Source: JBCCFW01 sp039029535
Lineage (GTDB): Bacteria; Acidobacteriota; JBCCFW01
DNA: 27,076 nucleotides
Assembly: GCA_039029535.1 (NCBI GenBank)
Contig: JBCCFW010000097.1
Location: 1 to 27,076, forward strand
Direction of reading: 5' to 3'
A program made the position numbers and the translations under genes. Shown here piece after piece: positions 7,953-16,176 of this stretch. Under the pieces are notes generated by a model. That model was not told the DNA's origin, made no database searches, and saw only the letters and a program-made list of their open reading frames with translations. Every line of letters starts with the position of its first letter. The first letter of the stretch is position 1.

Positions 7953-8278
7953 TCCGAACACCTCGTTCTCTCGACTTCCCTGGACACCATGCGTCCGTGA
8001 GGCCAGGCGAAGCCAGGCCCCCGAGTCGGAGCCGTTCAGCATCGGAAGCGCTGCGTGCTCCACGGAGTTGGCGCGGGGCCATGACGGCGGTCCGCAACCG
8101 TCGTTTCGTGACCGGTCGCCGAGCAATCAAGGAGCGGTCATTCCACCGGAAGAACGTCCGGTGCCAAGGCCATCACGAGCCCCGGTTTCGATGCACGACC
8201 GGACGAGAAACACGGCCCGCCCTCCAGCAGGTGACGTCGGCATGTCGCTGACGTCGCTCGCCCTCGGAGGGCACAGCC
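7953..8278. other. Divergent intergenic region (start of left gene uncertain)
   Basis: This gap separates the minus-strand cluster from the plus-strand secreted protein. Part of it (to 8042) may be coding if the longer start of the left gene is used. It holds one clear inverted repeat, CACCGGA-N6-TCCGGTG at 8144-8163 (7-bp stem). I see no convincing -35/-10 pair on either strand. GGAGGG at 8265-8271 is the ribosome site of the 8279 gene. Confidence 0.45.
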
Positions 8279-8650
8279 ATGCTCACGACGTCCCTCGTCC
8301 TCGCTCTCTCGCTCGTCCTTCCCGCTCCCGGTCCGCTGTCCACGCCGGCCGCTCTCGAAAGCAGTGCCGACGGCCTGGCTGCGGACTACGCGACGCTCGC
8401 CGCCGACATCGATGCCTGTCCCGACGGCAACTGCATGACCGCGACCACCCTGCTGGCCACTCAGGACCAGCTCGACGCTCAGCTCGCTCAGCTCCACGCC
8501 GATCGCAACGCGATCCCGAACTGCAACTGCTCCTCGCTCGACACCAAGCTGGGCTCGCTCGACGGGACGTCCACCGTCCTTCGCGGCATCACGGAGCCCT
8601 GGGAGGACCAGACGCAGCCGCGGCAGGAGCCCGTCGCCACCGAGGCGTGA
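8279..8650 (+). CDS. Small secreted Cys-containing protein (unknown)
   Basis: A 123-aa protein with a Sec-type signal peptide: after MLTT comes a hydrophobic run SLVLALSLVLPAPG, and cleavage is likely around residues 20-26. The mature part is acidic and mostly helical (LAADYATLAADIDA; TTLLATQDQLDAQLAQLHADRN). Two Cys pairs, CPDGNC and CNC, lie on either side of the helix, suggesting two disulfides across a helical hairpin. GGAGGG is seven bases before the ATG. No known family is recognised. It precedes the Tricorn-like protease gene by 94 nt with a hairpin in between, so it may be its own transcript. Confidence 0.8.
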   Translation: MLTTSLVLALSLVLPAPGPLSTPAALESSADGLAADYATLAADIDACPDGNCMTATTLLATQDQLDAQLAQLHADRNAIPNCNCSSLDTKLGSLDGTSTVLRGITEPWEDQTQPRQEPVATEA

Positions 8651-8664
8651 GCGCGGCGGTCCGA

Positions 8665-8686
8665 GCCCGCCCGGTCACGGGCGGGC
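8665..8686 (+). terminator. GC-rich hairpin after the small secreted gene
   Basis: A perfect 9-bp stem, GCCCGCCCG (8665-8673) with CGGGCGGGC (8678-8686), closes the loop GTCA 14 nt after the stop codon. There is no T tract. A second weaker repeat, AACCGT-N9-ACGGTT, follows at 8687-8707. It may terminate or attenuate transcription into the protease gene. Confidence 0.5.
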
Positions 8687-8744
8687 AACCGTTCTGGGGA
8701 GACGGTTGGTAGCTCGGGCATGATGGCCCGCTTCGGAGGTCCCC

Positions 8745-11700
8745 ATGCCCTGCTGCCCGTCTCCGCTCCGCCGTCTCCTCCTTCTCCTCGTGCCGCTCGT
8801 CGGCGTCGTCTCCGTCGCCGACGCTCTCGAGGGGCCGAAGGGCTACTACCGAATGCCGGCCCTCTCCGGCGACGACCTCGTCTTCGTGGCCGAGGGGGAT
8901 CTTTGGCGGACGACCGTGCGCGGAGGCGTCGCCCGTCGCCTGACGAGCCATCCGGGTCGCGAAAGCCATCCGGTGATCTCGCCCGACGGGCAGACCGTCG
9001 CCTACGCGGGTCAGCGCGAGGGCACGGTCGACGTCTACACCATGCCCCTCGCCGGTGGCGTGCCCGAGCGCTGGACCCACGACGGTCAGCGCTCGGACCG
9101 CCGCACGCGGCCGGTGGCGTGGACCCCCGACGGCGACCTGCTCTACGCGACCCGTTCCTACTCGGGCCTGCCGGACACCCAGCTCGTGCGTCTCCGGCGC
9201 TCTCCGGTGCAGCGCACGGTCCTCCCGCTGTCGCAGGCGGCGGACGGGAGCTACGCCGACGACGGACGGCTCGTCTTCACCCGGCTCCCGTTCCAGGGCA
9301 GTCACACCCGGCGCTACCGCGGGGGCACCGCCGAGCAGCTCTGGAGCTTCACCGAAGGACAGGGAGAAGCCCGGCCGCTCACCACCGACTTCGCCGGTCG
9401 CAGCCGCGACCCCATGATCTGGCGCGACCGTGTCTACTTCGCCTCCGAGCGCGACGGCACCATGAACCTCTGGTCCATGACCCTCGATGGCGGTGACCTG
9501 CGTCAGCACACGCACCACGCCGTGTACGAGCTGCGGTCGCCCTCGTTGTCCCGGGGACGCGTCGTCTATCAGCTCGGCGCCGACCTGCGCTTGCACGACC
9601 TCACCACGGGAACCGACGTCGAACTCGACATCCGCCTCAGCTCCGACCTCGAGCAGCTCCAGGAGAAGTGGATCGAGGATCCATCGGACTACCTCACTTC
9701 GGCCCGACTCGGTCCGAAGGGCGAGAAGGTGGTCCTCACGGCACGTGGAGAGATCTTCGTCGCCCCGGTGGGGTCCGGTCGGCGCGTGCACCTCGACCGC
9801 GACCCCGGCGTGCGGCATCGCCGCGCGCGGCTCATGCCCGATGGCGAGACCGTCCTCTCCTTCTCCGATGCGACCGGCGAGGTCGAGCTCGAGCTCCAGC
9901 CGGCCGACGGACTCGGGGACCCCGACGCGGTCACCGAGGGGGCCGACGTCCTCATGTGGCGGGCGGCCGTGTCGCCCGACGGCGAGAAGGTGGCCTTCAC
10001 CGACCGCAACTACCGCCTCTTCGTCGCCGACGTCTCGAGCGGCCGCAAGCGTCTGGTGCTTCAGAGTGAGGTGTGGATCCCGGGTGGCCTGAGCTGGTCA
10101 CCGGACAGCCGCTATCTCGCGTTCGTCGACTCGGTGGGTCAGTCCTGGCAGGGGCGTCTCCACGTCCACGACACGCGTCAGCGGAAGACGCACGCGGTCA
10201 CCAGCCCGCGTCACGACAGCTGGTCGCCCCGCTTCTCACGCGACGGGAAGTGGCTCTACTTCCTGTCGAACCGCACCTTCCGCAGCCTCGTCGGCTCGCC
10301 CTGGGGCACGCGTCAGCCGGACCCCTTCTACGACCGCTCGGCCTCGCTCTACGCCCTGGCCCTGCGTGATGGGTTGCGCTTCCCGTTCCTTCCGGCGGAC
10401 GAGCTGCACGACGACGATTCCGGTGACGACGAGGAGGGCTCGGACGACGGTGAGAGCAGCAGTGGGCGCTCGAAGGCCATCGACTTCACCGACATCGAGC
10501 AGCGGCTCTACCGACTCCCGGTCGATCGGGGCAACTACGGCGACCTCTTCGTCACCGAGAAGCACCTCTACTTCACCGACGATCCGCTGGGCGGCGACGA
10601 GCGCTTGTTGGCGGTGCGCATCGGGGATCACGAGGGGGACACCACCACGGTCGTCACCGGGCACGACCAGCTCGACCTCTCCGGCAACGGCAAGAAGCTC
10701 CTCATCGGTCGCAACGGTGCTCTTCACGTGGTGTCGGCGAGTGGTGGCAAGGCCAAGCTGGAGAAGAGCAACCGCGTCGATCTCTCCGGCTGGCGCTTCC
10801 CGCTCTCGCCCCGCGAGGAGTGGGAGCAGATGTACGAGGAGTCCTGGCGGCTGCTCCGCGATTACCACTACGACCGGACCATGCACGGCGTGGACTGGCC
10901 GGCCATGCGCGAGCGCTACCGGCCACTGGTGGCGAGGGTCACCGACCGGCACGAGCTGGCCGACGTGTTCTCGCAGCTCATCGGCGAGCTCTCGGTGCTG
11001 CACTCCTACGTCTACGGTGGCGATCATCGTCAGGGCGAGACTCAGGTGCGACCGGGGCATCTCGGTGCCGTGCTCGTCCGTGACTCCGATGCGGGCGGCT
11101 ACCGCATCGAGCGCATCCATCGTCACGACCCCGACCGACCCGAGCTGCGGTCGCCGCTGGCCCGGCCCGACCTCGAGGTGCGGGTGGGCGAGGTCATCAC
11201 GCGCGTCGACGGGGAGGATGCCCTGTCGGCATCGCACCTCAACGCCTTGCTTCGTGACAAGGCGGGCAAGCAAGTGCGGCTGGAGCTGAAGCGGGGAGCG
11301 CGACGGCGTGACGTCGTCGTCATTCCTTGGAGCACGCGGCAGGAGTCGGACCTGCGCTATCACGAGTGGCAGCTCCAGCGTGCCGAGCGGGTGACGCAGC
11401 GTTCGAACGGACGCATCGGCTACATCCATCTCCGCGCCATGGGCACGCGGGACATGGGGGAGTGGACCCGTCACTACGCCTCGGTGTTCGAGAAGGAAGC
11501 GCTCATCGTCGACGTGCGGCACAACGGCGGCGGCAACATCGACTCGTGGTTGCTCTCACGACTCCAGCGTCAGGCCTGGATGTACTGGAAGTCACGGGTC
11601 GGTCGGCCGTACTGGAACATGCACCACGCCTTCCGCGGTCACGCCGCCTGTCTCATCGACGAGCGGACGGCGTCGGACGGTGAGGCCTTCGCGGAAGGCT

Positions 11701-12029
11701 TCCGTCGCATCGGTCTCGGCGAGCTCATCGGCACGCGAACCTGGGGTGGCGAGGTGTGGCTCACCAGCTCGAACTTCCTGGTCGATGGCGGCATCGCGAC
11801 GGCGGCAGAGTTCGGCGTCTACGGTCCGGAGGGGGCGTGGCTCATCGAGGGGCACGGGGTCGAGCCGGACGTCGTGGTCGACAACCTCCCGCACGCGACC
11901 TACCTCGGCTCGGACCTCCAGCTCGACACGGCCGTCGATCGCTTGCTCGAGAAGCTGGAGCGCGAGCCCGTGACCGTCCCGCCGCCGCCGGCGCCGAAGG
12001 ACCTGTCCCTCCGGTCTCACCAGCGCTGA
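8745..12029 (+). CDS. Secreted Tricorn-like S41 protease with beta-propellers and PDZ
   Basis: Tricorn proteases cut peptides into small pieces inside a propeller-gated chamber. This 1094-aa homologue has a signal peptide (residues 1-27, hydrophobic LLLLLVPLVGVVSV then ADA), so it acts outside the cytoplasm. WD40/PD40-type blades fill about 28-680 (ISPDGQTVAYAG, VSPDGEKVAFTD, WSPDSRYLAFVD). An acidic loop (DDDSGDDEEGSDDGESSSG) lies at about 556-575. A helical C1-like part starts near 687, a PDZ domain spans about 772-852, and the S41 core starts near 890. Likely catalytic residues are His753 (VLHSY), Ser977 (TASDGEAF, with Asp978 next) and Glu1040 (GVEPDVV). Tricorn has a Ser just before its catalytic His; here it is Leu, with Ser after. 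GGAGG lies five bases before the ATG. Confidence 0.93.
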   Translation: MPCCPSPLRRLLLLLVPLVGVVSVADALEGPKGYYRMPALSGDDLVFVAEGDLWRTTVRGGVARRLTSHPGRESHPVISPDGQTVAYAGQREGTVDVYTMPLAGGVPERWTHDGQRSDRRTRPVAWTPDGDLLYATRSYSGLPDTQLVRLRRSPVQRTVLPLSQAADGSYADDGRLVFTRLPFQGSHTRRYRGGTAEQLWSFTEGQGEARPLTTDFAGRSRDPMIWRDRVYFASERDGTMNLWSMTLDGGDLRQHTHHAVYELRSPSLSRGRVVYQLGADLRLHDLTTGTDVELDIRLSSDLEQLQEKWIEDPSDYLTSARLGPKGEKVVLTARGEIFVAPVGSGRRVHLDRDPGVRHRRARLMPDGETVLSFSDATGEVELELQPADGLGDPDAVTEGADVLMWRAAVSPDGEKVAFTDRNYRLFVADVSSGRKRLVLQSEVWIPGGLSWSPDSRYLAFVDSVGQSWQGRLHVHDTRQRKTHAVTSPRHDSWSPRFSRDGKWLYFLSNRTFRSLVGSPWGTRQPDPFYDRSASLYALALRDGLRFPFLPADELHDDDSGDDEEGSDDGESSSGRSKAIDFTDIEQRLYRLPVDRGNYGDLFVTEKHLYFTDDPLGGDERLLAVRIGDHEGDTTTVVTGHDQLDLSGNGKKLLIGRNGALHVVSASGGKAKLEKSNRVDLSGWRFPLSPREEWEQMYEESWRLLRDYHYDRTMHGVDWPAMRERYRPLVARVTDRHELADVFSQLIGELSVLHSYVYGGDHRQGETQVRPGHLGAVLVRDSDAGGYRIERIHRHDPDRPELRSPLARPDLEVRVGEVITRVDGEDALSASHLNALLRDKAGKQVRLELKRGARRRDVVVIPWSTRQESDLRYHEWQLQRAERVTQRSNGRIGYIHLRAMGTRDMGEWTRHYASVFEKEALIVDVRHNGGGNIDSWLLSRLQRQAWMYWKSRVGRPYWNMHHAFRGHAACLIDERTASDGEAFAEGFRRIGLGELIGTRTWGGEVWLTSSNFLVDGGIATAAEFGVYGPEGAWLIEGHGVEPDVVVDNLPHATYLGSDLQLDTAVDRLLEKLEREPVTVPPPPAPKDLSLRSHQR

Positions 12030-12035
12030 GACCGG
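12011..12035 (+). terminator. Hairpin overlapping the stop codon of the Tricorn-like gene
   Basis: CCGGTCTCA (12011-12019) pairs perfectly with TGAGACCGG (12027-12035) around a 7-nt loop. The stop codon TGA is the first triplet of the 3' arm. No T tract follows. It separates the protease gene from the promoter at 12061. Confidence 0.5.
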
Positions 12036-12060
12036 CCTGAGAGGGGCAGGGCGCCCTGGC

Positions 12061-12089
12061 TTGACGGGGGACCGGTCGAGCCGTATTGT
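12061..12089 (+). promoter_or_regulatory. Sigma70-type promoter of the GntR-ABC-protease operon
   Basis: TTGACG (12061-12066) and TATTGT (12084-12089) are separated by exactly 17 bases, close to the sigma70 consensus TTGACA-17-TATAAT. Transcription would begin near 12096, about a dozen bases before the GTG start of the GntR gene. Confidence 0.75.
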
Positions 12090-12106
12090 CATATTGAGGC
12101 ATGACA
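12087..12106 (+). promoter_or_regulatory. Inverted-repeat operator over the -10 box and start site
   Basis: TGTCAT-N8-ATGACA is a perfect 6-bp inverted repeat. It overlaps the -10 box and the expected transcription start, where a bound repressor would block RNA polymerase. The gene right after it encodes a GntR/YtrA-type repressor, so autoregulation is likely. Confidence 0.65.
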
Positions 12107-12108
12107 CC

Positions 12109-12507
12109 GTGACACCTGGTCTTCAGCTCAGCATCGACCCCCGTTCGGCGGAGCCGATCTTCGCCCAGGTGAAGCGGCAGCTGAAGCTGGCGGTGGCCTC
12201 GGGTCGTCTCCAGCCGGGGGACGCTCTCTCGTCCGTGCGGGAGCTGGCAGTGACCCTGCGGGTGAACCGGAACACGGTCGCCAAGGCGTATCGGGAGCTC
12301 GAGCAGGAGCGGGTCGTCGAGACCCGGAGGGGCCACGGGACGTTCGTCGCGCAACGGACGGCCTGGCTCGCCGAGCCTGCTCGGCTCGAGCTCCTGACGG
12401 GCCGTGTCGACGCCTTGGTCGCCGAGGCCTTTCACCTCTCGGTGGAGCCCGAGCAGCTCCTCGCGCTCGTGCGTGAGCGGCTGGGGCGTCTCGGCGAAGA
12501 GGGCTGA
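12109..12507 (+). CDS. GntR-family transcriptional regulator, YtrA subfamily
   Basis: A 132-aa protein with a winged helix-turn-helix (LQPGDALSSVRELAVTLRVNRNTVAKAYRELEQERVVETRRGHGTFV, about residues 36-82) preceded by the subfamily opening LSIDPRSAEPIFAQVKRQLK. The C-terminal part is only about 45 helical residues, typical of YtrA-type repressors, which usually control an ABC transporter in their own operon. GTG at 12109 is chosen because it puts LQLSIDP near the N-terminus and GAGG stands nine bases upstream; an in-frame TTG at 12061 falls inside the promoter. The ABC ATPase follows after about 70 nt. The inducer is unknown; in other members it is often an envelope-active compound. Confidence 0.92.
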   Translation: MTPGLQLSIDPRSAEPIFAQVKRQLKLAVASGRLQPGDALSSVRELAVTLRVNRNTVAKAYRELEQERVVETRRGHGTFVAQRTAWLAEPARLELLTGRVDALVAEAFHLSVEPEQLLALVRERLGRLGEEG

Positions 12508-12511
12508 AATC

Positions 12512-12521
12512 GGTCATGACC
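12512..12521 (+). promoter_or_regulatory. Palindrome GGTCATGACC, possible second operator
   Basis: A perfect 10-bp palindrome between the GntR stop and the ABC ATPase start. It contains the same half-sites (GTCAT / ATGAC) as the operator at 12087-12106, but fused rather than eight bases apart. It could bind the same regulator; the different spacing makes this uncertain. A small stem CGCAGC-GCC-GCTGCG follows at 12532-12546. Confidence 0.4.
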
Positions 12522-12580
12522 CTGAAACCTGCGCAGCGCCGCTGCGTCTTCATTGACCCATGAGACTAGGACACTGGGAC

Positions 12581-13480
12581 ATGAACCAACCCGCCATCGA
12601 CATCCAGGGCCTGGAGCGACGTTTCGGCACCGTCACGGCGGTGGACGGCCTGGACCTGCGGGTCGAGCCGGGGCAGGTCTACGGCCTGCTCGGCCGCAAC
12701 GGCGCCGGGAAGACGACCACGCTCAACACGATGCTGGGCTTCCTCGCGCCGAGCGCCGGCAGCGTCCGCCTGCTCGGCCTCGATCCCCTGCAAGACGACC
12801 TCGCCCTCAAGCGACGGCTCGGCTACGTGCCCGAGGACCTCGCGGCCTACCCGTGGATGCGCGTCGGCGAGATCACGCGCTTCAGCGCCGCCTTCCACGA
12901 CCGCTGGGACCACGGCCGAGTGGAGGGATTGATCGACCGCTTCGAGCTTCCTCGGGAGCGGAAGGTGCGCCAGCTCTCCAAGGGCATGCGAGCGCAGCTC
13001 CTGCTGGCCCTCGCGCTCGGTCATCACCCGGAGCTCTTGCTTCTCGACGAGGCGGGTGCCGGGCTCGATCCTCTCGTTCGTCAGCAATGGCAGGAAGTCC
13101 TCATCGAGGTGGCGCAGGATGACGGCACGACCATCTTCACCTGCTCGCATCTCGTCGACGAGGTCGAGCGCATCGCCGATCGCATCGGCGTGCTGGTGGG
13201 AGGGCGGCTCGTCGTCGATGAAGAGCTGGATGGCTTCAAGGCGCGCTGTCGTCAGGTCCGCCTCTGGTACGACGGTCAGGACTCGCCGACCCTGCCCCCG
13301 GCTCACGCGACCAAGCGGGACGGGAGGTCCTGGCTGTTGGACGTGCGTGACTTCGGCCCGGACTGGGAGGCCGCCTGTCGGGCGACGGAGCCGGACCGGA
13401 TGGAGATCGTGGAGCGGAGCCTGCAGGACCTCGTCGTGGACCACCTGGCCTCACCGTCGTCGCTCGAGGTGAGATCGTGA
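12581..13480 (+). CDS. ABC transporter ATP-binding protein
   Basis: An ATPase that would power export through the two permeases encoded next to it. The 299-aa protein shows Walker A GRNGAGKT (about residues 38-45), a Q-loop region with GYVPEDLAAYPWM, the signature LSKGM, Walker B LLLLDE and an H-loop in TCSHLVDEVE. After the signature the usual DEPTAGLDP reads DEAGAGLDP. About 90 C-terminal residues form an extra domain common in drug and bacitracin-type exporters. ATG 12581 is preferred to ATG 12560 because family members begin shortly before the first strand (IDIQGLERRFG); neither has a clear ribosome site. The stop overlaps the next start (GTGA), showing coupled translation. Confidence 0.95.
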   Translation: MNQPAIDIQGLERRFGTVTAVDGLDLRVEPGQVYGLLGRNGAGKTTTLNTMLGFLAPSAGSVRLLGLDPLQDDLALKRRLGYVPEDLAAYPWMRVGEITRFSAAFHDRWDHGRVEGLIDRFELPRERKVRQLSKGMRAQLLLALALGHHPELLLLDEAGAGLDPLVRQQWQEVLIEVAQDDGTTIFTCSHLVDEVERIADRIGVLVGGRLVVDEELDGFKARCRQVRLWYDGQDSPTLPPAHATKRDGRSWLLDVRDFGPDWEAACRATEPDRMEIVERSLQDLVVDHLASPSSLEVRS

Positions 13481-14187
13481 TCAAGGCCTTGGTCTGGAAG
13501 GAGATTCGGCAAGTCGCTCCCATCGCGGTCATGTTGTTCCTCGCTGCCGGCGTCGTCTTGTTCTGGCCGTGGGTCGTGCAGGACACGCGGGGCATGATGA
13601 GCCAGGCAACGAGTCACCAGCTCACGGGCCTCCTGTCGATCGTGAGCACCCTGGGTGCCATCGTCATCGGCACGAGGCAGGTCGTCGGAGAACGAGACGG
13701 CGGCGGTCTGGCGTTCCTCCTGACGCGTCCCGTCCCTCACGTGGCGTGGCTCTCGGTCAAGCTGCTCGTCGGCACCGCTGCGAGCTTCTTGCCGGTTCTC
13801 CCCGCTGCGGGGGTGATCCTGAGTTGGCACCTACGTTCGGGCGTGATCGTGTCGGACGCGAGCCTTCTCGTCGGTGAGGTGTCGGGCGGAAGTTGGCCGA
13901 GATGGCTGTTCCTCACCGGGCTCAGCGTGCTGATGATCCTGCCTTGTTCTCAGCTGGTCGCCACGTTCTTCCGTGGTTGGTTGGTGAGCTTTGGCTTGGC
14001 CGTCGTTCTCATGACGGTCCTCACGCTGGTTCTCGCCCTCGTGAGCCAGTTCGTCTTCGAGCTCGAGCCGTCCGTACTCGAGACGGTCTTCCACCTGGGG
14101 ATCGTCGCGGGGGCGTGCTGGCTCGTTTCCCTGCGCATGCGGCCGCGTCATCTTCTTCTCGAGCAGGAGGCCGCCGATGTGGCGTGA
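13477..14187 (+). CDS. ABC-2-type permease, six transmembrane helices
   Basis: A 236-aa membrane protein beginning with a charged VWKEIRQ segment and six hydrophobic helices. These include AVMLFLAAGVVLFWPWVV, a long hydrophobic run with LLSIVSTLGAIVIG, FLPVLPAAGVIL, FLTGLSVLMILPC, LAVVLMTVLTLVLALV and LGIVAGACWLVSL. GERDGGGLAFLLTRPV is the loop typical of ABC-2 permeases (here between helices 2 and 3), and the second permease has an equivalent (SERRAGGLRFLLARPV). The two subunits are therefore paralogues that likely pair to form the channel. The GTG start at 13477 overlaps the ATPase stop by four bases, and its own stop overlaps the next ATG by 11 bases. The transported substrate is unknown. 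Confidence 0.9.
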   Translation: MIKALVWKEIRQVAPIAVMLFLAAGVVLFWPWVVQDTRGMMSQATSHQLTGLLSIVSTLGAIVIGTRQVVGERDGGGLAFLLTRPVPHVAWLSVKLLVGTAASFLPVLPAAGVILSWHLRSGVIVSDASLLVGEVSGGSWPRWLFLTGLSVLMILPCSQLVATFFRGWLVSFGLAVVLMTVLTLVLALVSQFVFELEPSVLETVFHLGIVAGACWLVSLRMRPRHLLLEQEAADVA

Positions 14188-16126
14188 GCTCTGGAGAAAG
14201 GAGCTTCGGCAACACCTTCCGTTCGCCCTCACCGGTGCTCTTGCGGTGGGTGGCCTCACGAGTGCCGGCTGGTATCTCGGGGCTCGGGGAGGGGAGCGGC
14301 CGCCGGCAGACGTCTTGCGCGAGTCCACCGTGACTGGCTCGATCGTGCTGCTCGCGCTCGTCGCCTTGTTCGGAGGGCAGCTCTTGCTGTCCGAGCGACG
14401 AGCGGGCGGCTTGCGCTTTCTCCTCGCACGACCGGTGTCGGCGACCTTCGTCTTCCTGAGCAAGCACCTCGTCGGAGTGCTGGGCTTGGCCTTCATGGCG
14501 GCGCCACTGATGGCGCTCGATCTCATCGCGCAGCATCGCTCGGAGCCGAGCATCCCCTCGGCGCTCGGTCCGGTCTTGCTCATCGGCCTCGCGCTGATCG
14601 CTGCCTGTCAGCTTCTCTCCGTCATCATGACGAGCGGCAGCTTTCTCATGGGCGCGTGCCTGCTGGCCTGGGCGGTGGCCGTGCTGTTCGGATTCGGTCG
14701 CATCGTCAACGGACAGGTCGAGGGAGCCTTGCTGACCTGGTGTCTGCTGACCCAGGTCGTGTCCGTCGGGCTCGGGGCCTGGCTCTTCGGGCTGCCCGCG
14801 CTTCGCGGCCGCAGCTGGTTGGGGGGCGACCTCCACTGGTTCGGCCGACGCGCCCGTCGAGGCCCGCAGCTCGCGGCCGTGCTGGCCGCCTTGGTCCTCG
14901 CTGGCTTCGGGGTCTGGTCCGTGCAGCGACCGCCCGCGGCCACGGAGTTTGGCTACGTGCAGCGAGTGGAGGCGGCGCCCGACGGCGAGCTGCTCGCGAT
15001 TCAGGCGAGGGGCGGGCGAGGGTCTGCGCTGCTCGGCATCGACTTGAACGAGCTCGAGACGGTCGCGAACCCTCGACTGGAGGTCGTCGCCGAGGGTGGA
15101 CGACTCCTGGCCTGGCTCCCGTCGGGTGATGCGGCCGTCCTGCAAGCGTCGCCAGTGGGTGCGAGGCGTGACTGGCATCCAGCAGTGGGTGCGACGATCG
15201 AGCGACGCTCGCTGCGCGAGGACACGTCATCGGTGCTCGCCCGACTTCCAGGGCCCAGCGAGGCGGCCGCGCTCGCGTGGAGCAGTCACGGCGTCAGCCT
15301 GGATCGGGACGAGCAGCGCTTCGCGTTCATGAAGGGGCGTGGTGAGGACGCACGACTCGTCGTGCAGGAGATCGCCGAGGGAGAGAGCCGCGAGCATCTC
15401 GTGGCGGCGCTGGCCGGCGAGGGACGAGGGCCGACGTGGTCGATCGCTGGCTGGGATGCCGACGACCGGGTCATCGCTTGTGAGGCGCATTCGCGAGCCA
15501 ACGAGGCGGGGCCGGTGCGCATCCATGTCGTGGGGGAGGACGAGTCCACGGTGCTCGAGCCGTTCGGAAAGGAGGACTCGATGTTTTCCGTGCGGCCGTG
15601 TGCCTTGGGTGCGGAGGGGCGGGTCGTCGTCGTCGAGCAGGTCCTTCAGCGTCGGCCTCGGCCGGAGAGCCGGCTCTGGGCGGTGCCTCTCGACGGCTCG
15701 GCGCCGGTGGAGCTGCGGCACGAGGTCGGCATCGCCGGCTGGCTCGTGCATCCCGAGCGACCGGAGGTGATCGTCAGCGTGGCGGAGGGTGACGAGGTGC
15801 GGCTGGAGACGGTGGGCTTCTCGGGACGACGTCAGCCGCTCTGGTGGGGGCCCCGGCGGATGGTCCCTGTCAGCTTCTCGCCGGGTGGGCATCATCTCTA
15901 CCTGCGGCAGGACACCCACGCGGCCAACGCCGAGCGTCGCGTGCTGTGGACGGGGCCTCCGCGGGCTTCCGACGACGCCGTCTCGTGGGTGCTGGGCGCC
16001 ACGGGACCGGGACCGTGGAGCTGGTTGGACGACGAGCGGCTCGTGCAGGTCCAGCCGGGCCTCCTCTCGTACACGGTGGAGAACGTGACGACGGGGAGCG
16101 TGAAGCAAGGGAGGCTCAGGGAGTGA
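14177..16126 (+). CDS. ABC-2 permease fused to a large extracytoplasmic propeller-like domain
   Basis: A 649-aa protein. The first 255 residues hold seven hydrophobic helices, the first near residues 14-36 and the last AAVLAALVLAGFGVW (about 234-250). The remaining 395 residues are soluble and beta-rich with repeated strand patterns (VEAAPDGELLAIQ, VSFSPGGHHLYLR, WLDDERLVQV) that resemble propeller blades. With a cytoplasmic N-terminus (MWRELWRKELRQH) and an odd number of helices, this domain should face outside the membrane. That side is also where the Tricorn-like protease and the S41 peptidase are sent. The ATG at 14177 lies inside the previous gene. Permeases of this class are usually 230-400 aa, so the extension is unusual. 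The domain may recognise the exported or sensed substrate; this is inference. Confidence 0.88.
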   Translation: MWRELWRKELRQHLPFALTGALAVGGLTSAGWYLGARGGERPPADVLRESTVTGSIVLLALVALFGGQLLLSERRAGGLRFLLARPVSATFVFLSKHLVGVLGLAFMAAPLMALDLIAQHRSEPSIPSALGPVLLIGLALIAACQLLSVIMTSGSFLMGACLLAWAVAVLFGFGRIVNGQVEGALLTWCLLTQVVSVGLGAWLFGLPALRGRSWLGGDLHWFGRRARRGPQLAAVLAALVLAGFGVWSVQRPPAATEFGYVQRVEAAPDGELLAIQARGGRGSALLGIDLNELETVANPRLEVVAEGGRLLAWLPSGDAAVLQASPVGARRDWHPAVGATIERRSLREDTSSVLARLPGPSEAAALAWSSHGVSLDRDEQRFAFMKGRGEDARLVVQEIAEGESREHLVAALAGEGRGPTWSIAGWDADDRVIACEAHSRANEAGPVRIHVVGEDESTVLEPFGKEDSMFSVRPCALGAEGRVVVVEQVLQRRPRPESRLWAVPLDGSAPVELRHEVGIAGWLVHPERPEVIVSVAEGDEVRLETVGFSGRRQPLWWGPRRMVPVSFSPGGHHLYLRQDTHAANAERRVLWTGPPRASDDAVSWVLGATGPGPWSWLDDERLVQVQPGLLSYTVENVTTGSVKQGRLRE

Positions 16127-16176
16127 GCATCATGGCCCTCGATATCAATCGAAGACATCACGTGACTGGAGAGAGC

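Noticed and set aside
10236..11522. 428-codon minus-strand open frame inside the Tricorn-like gene
   Set aside because: The plus frame contains signal peptide, propeller, PDZ and S41 motifs; the minus frame contains none.
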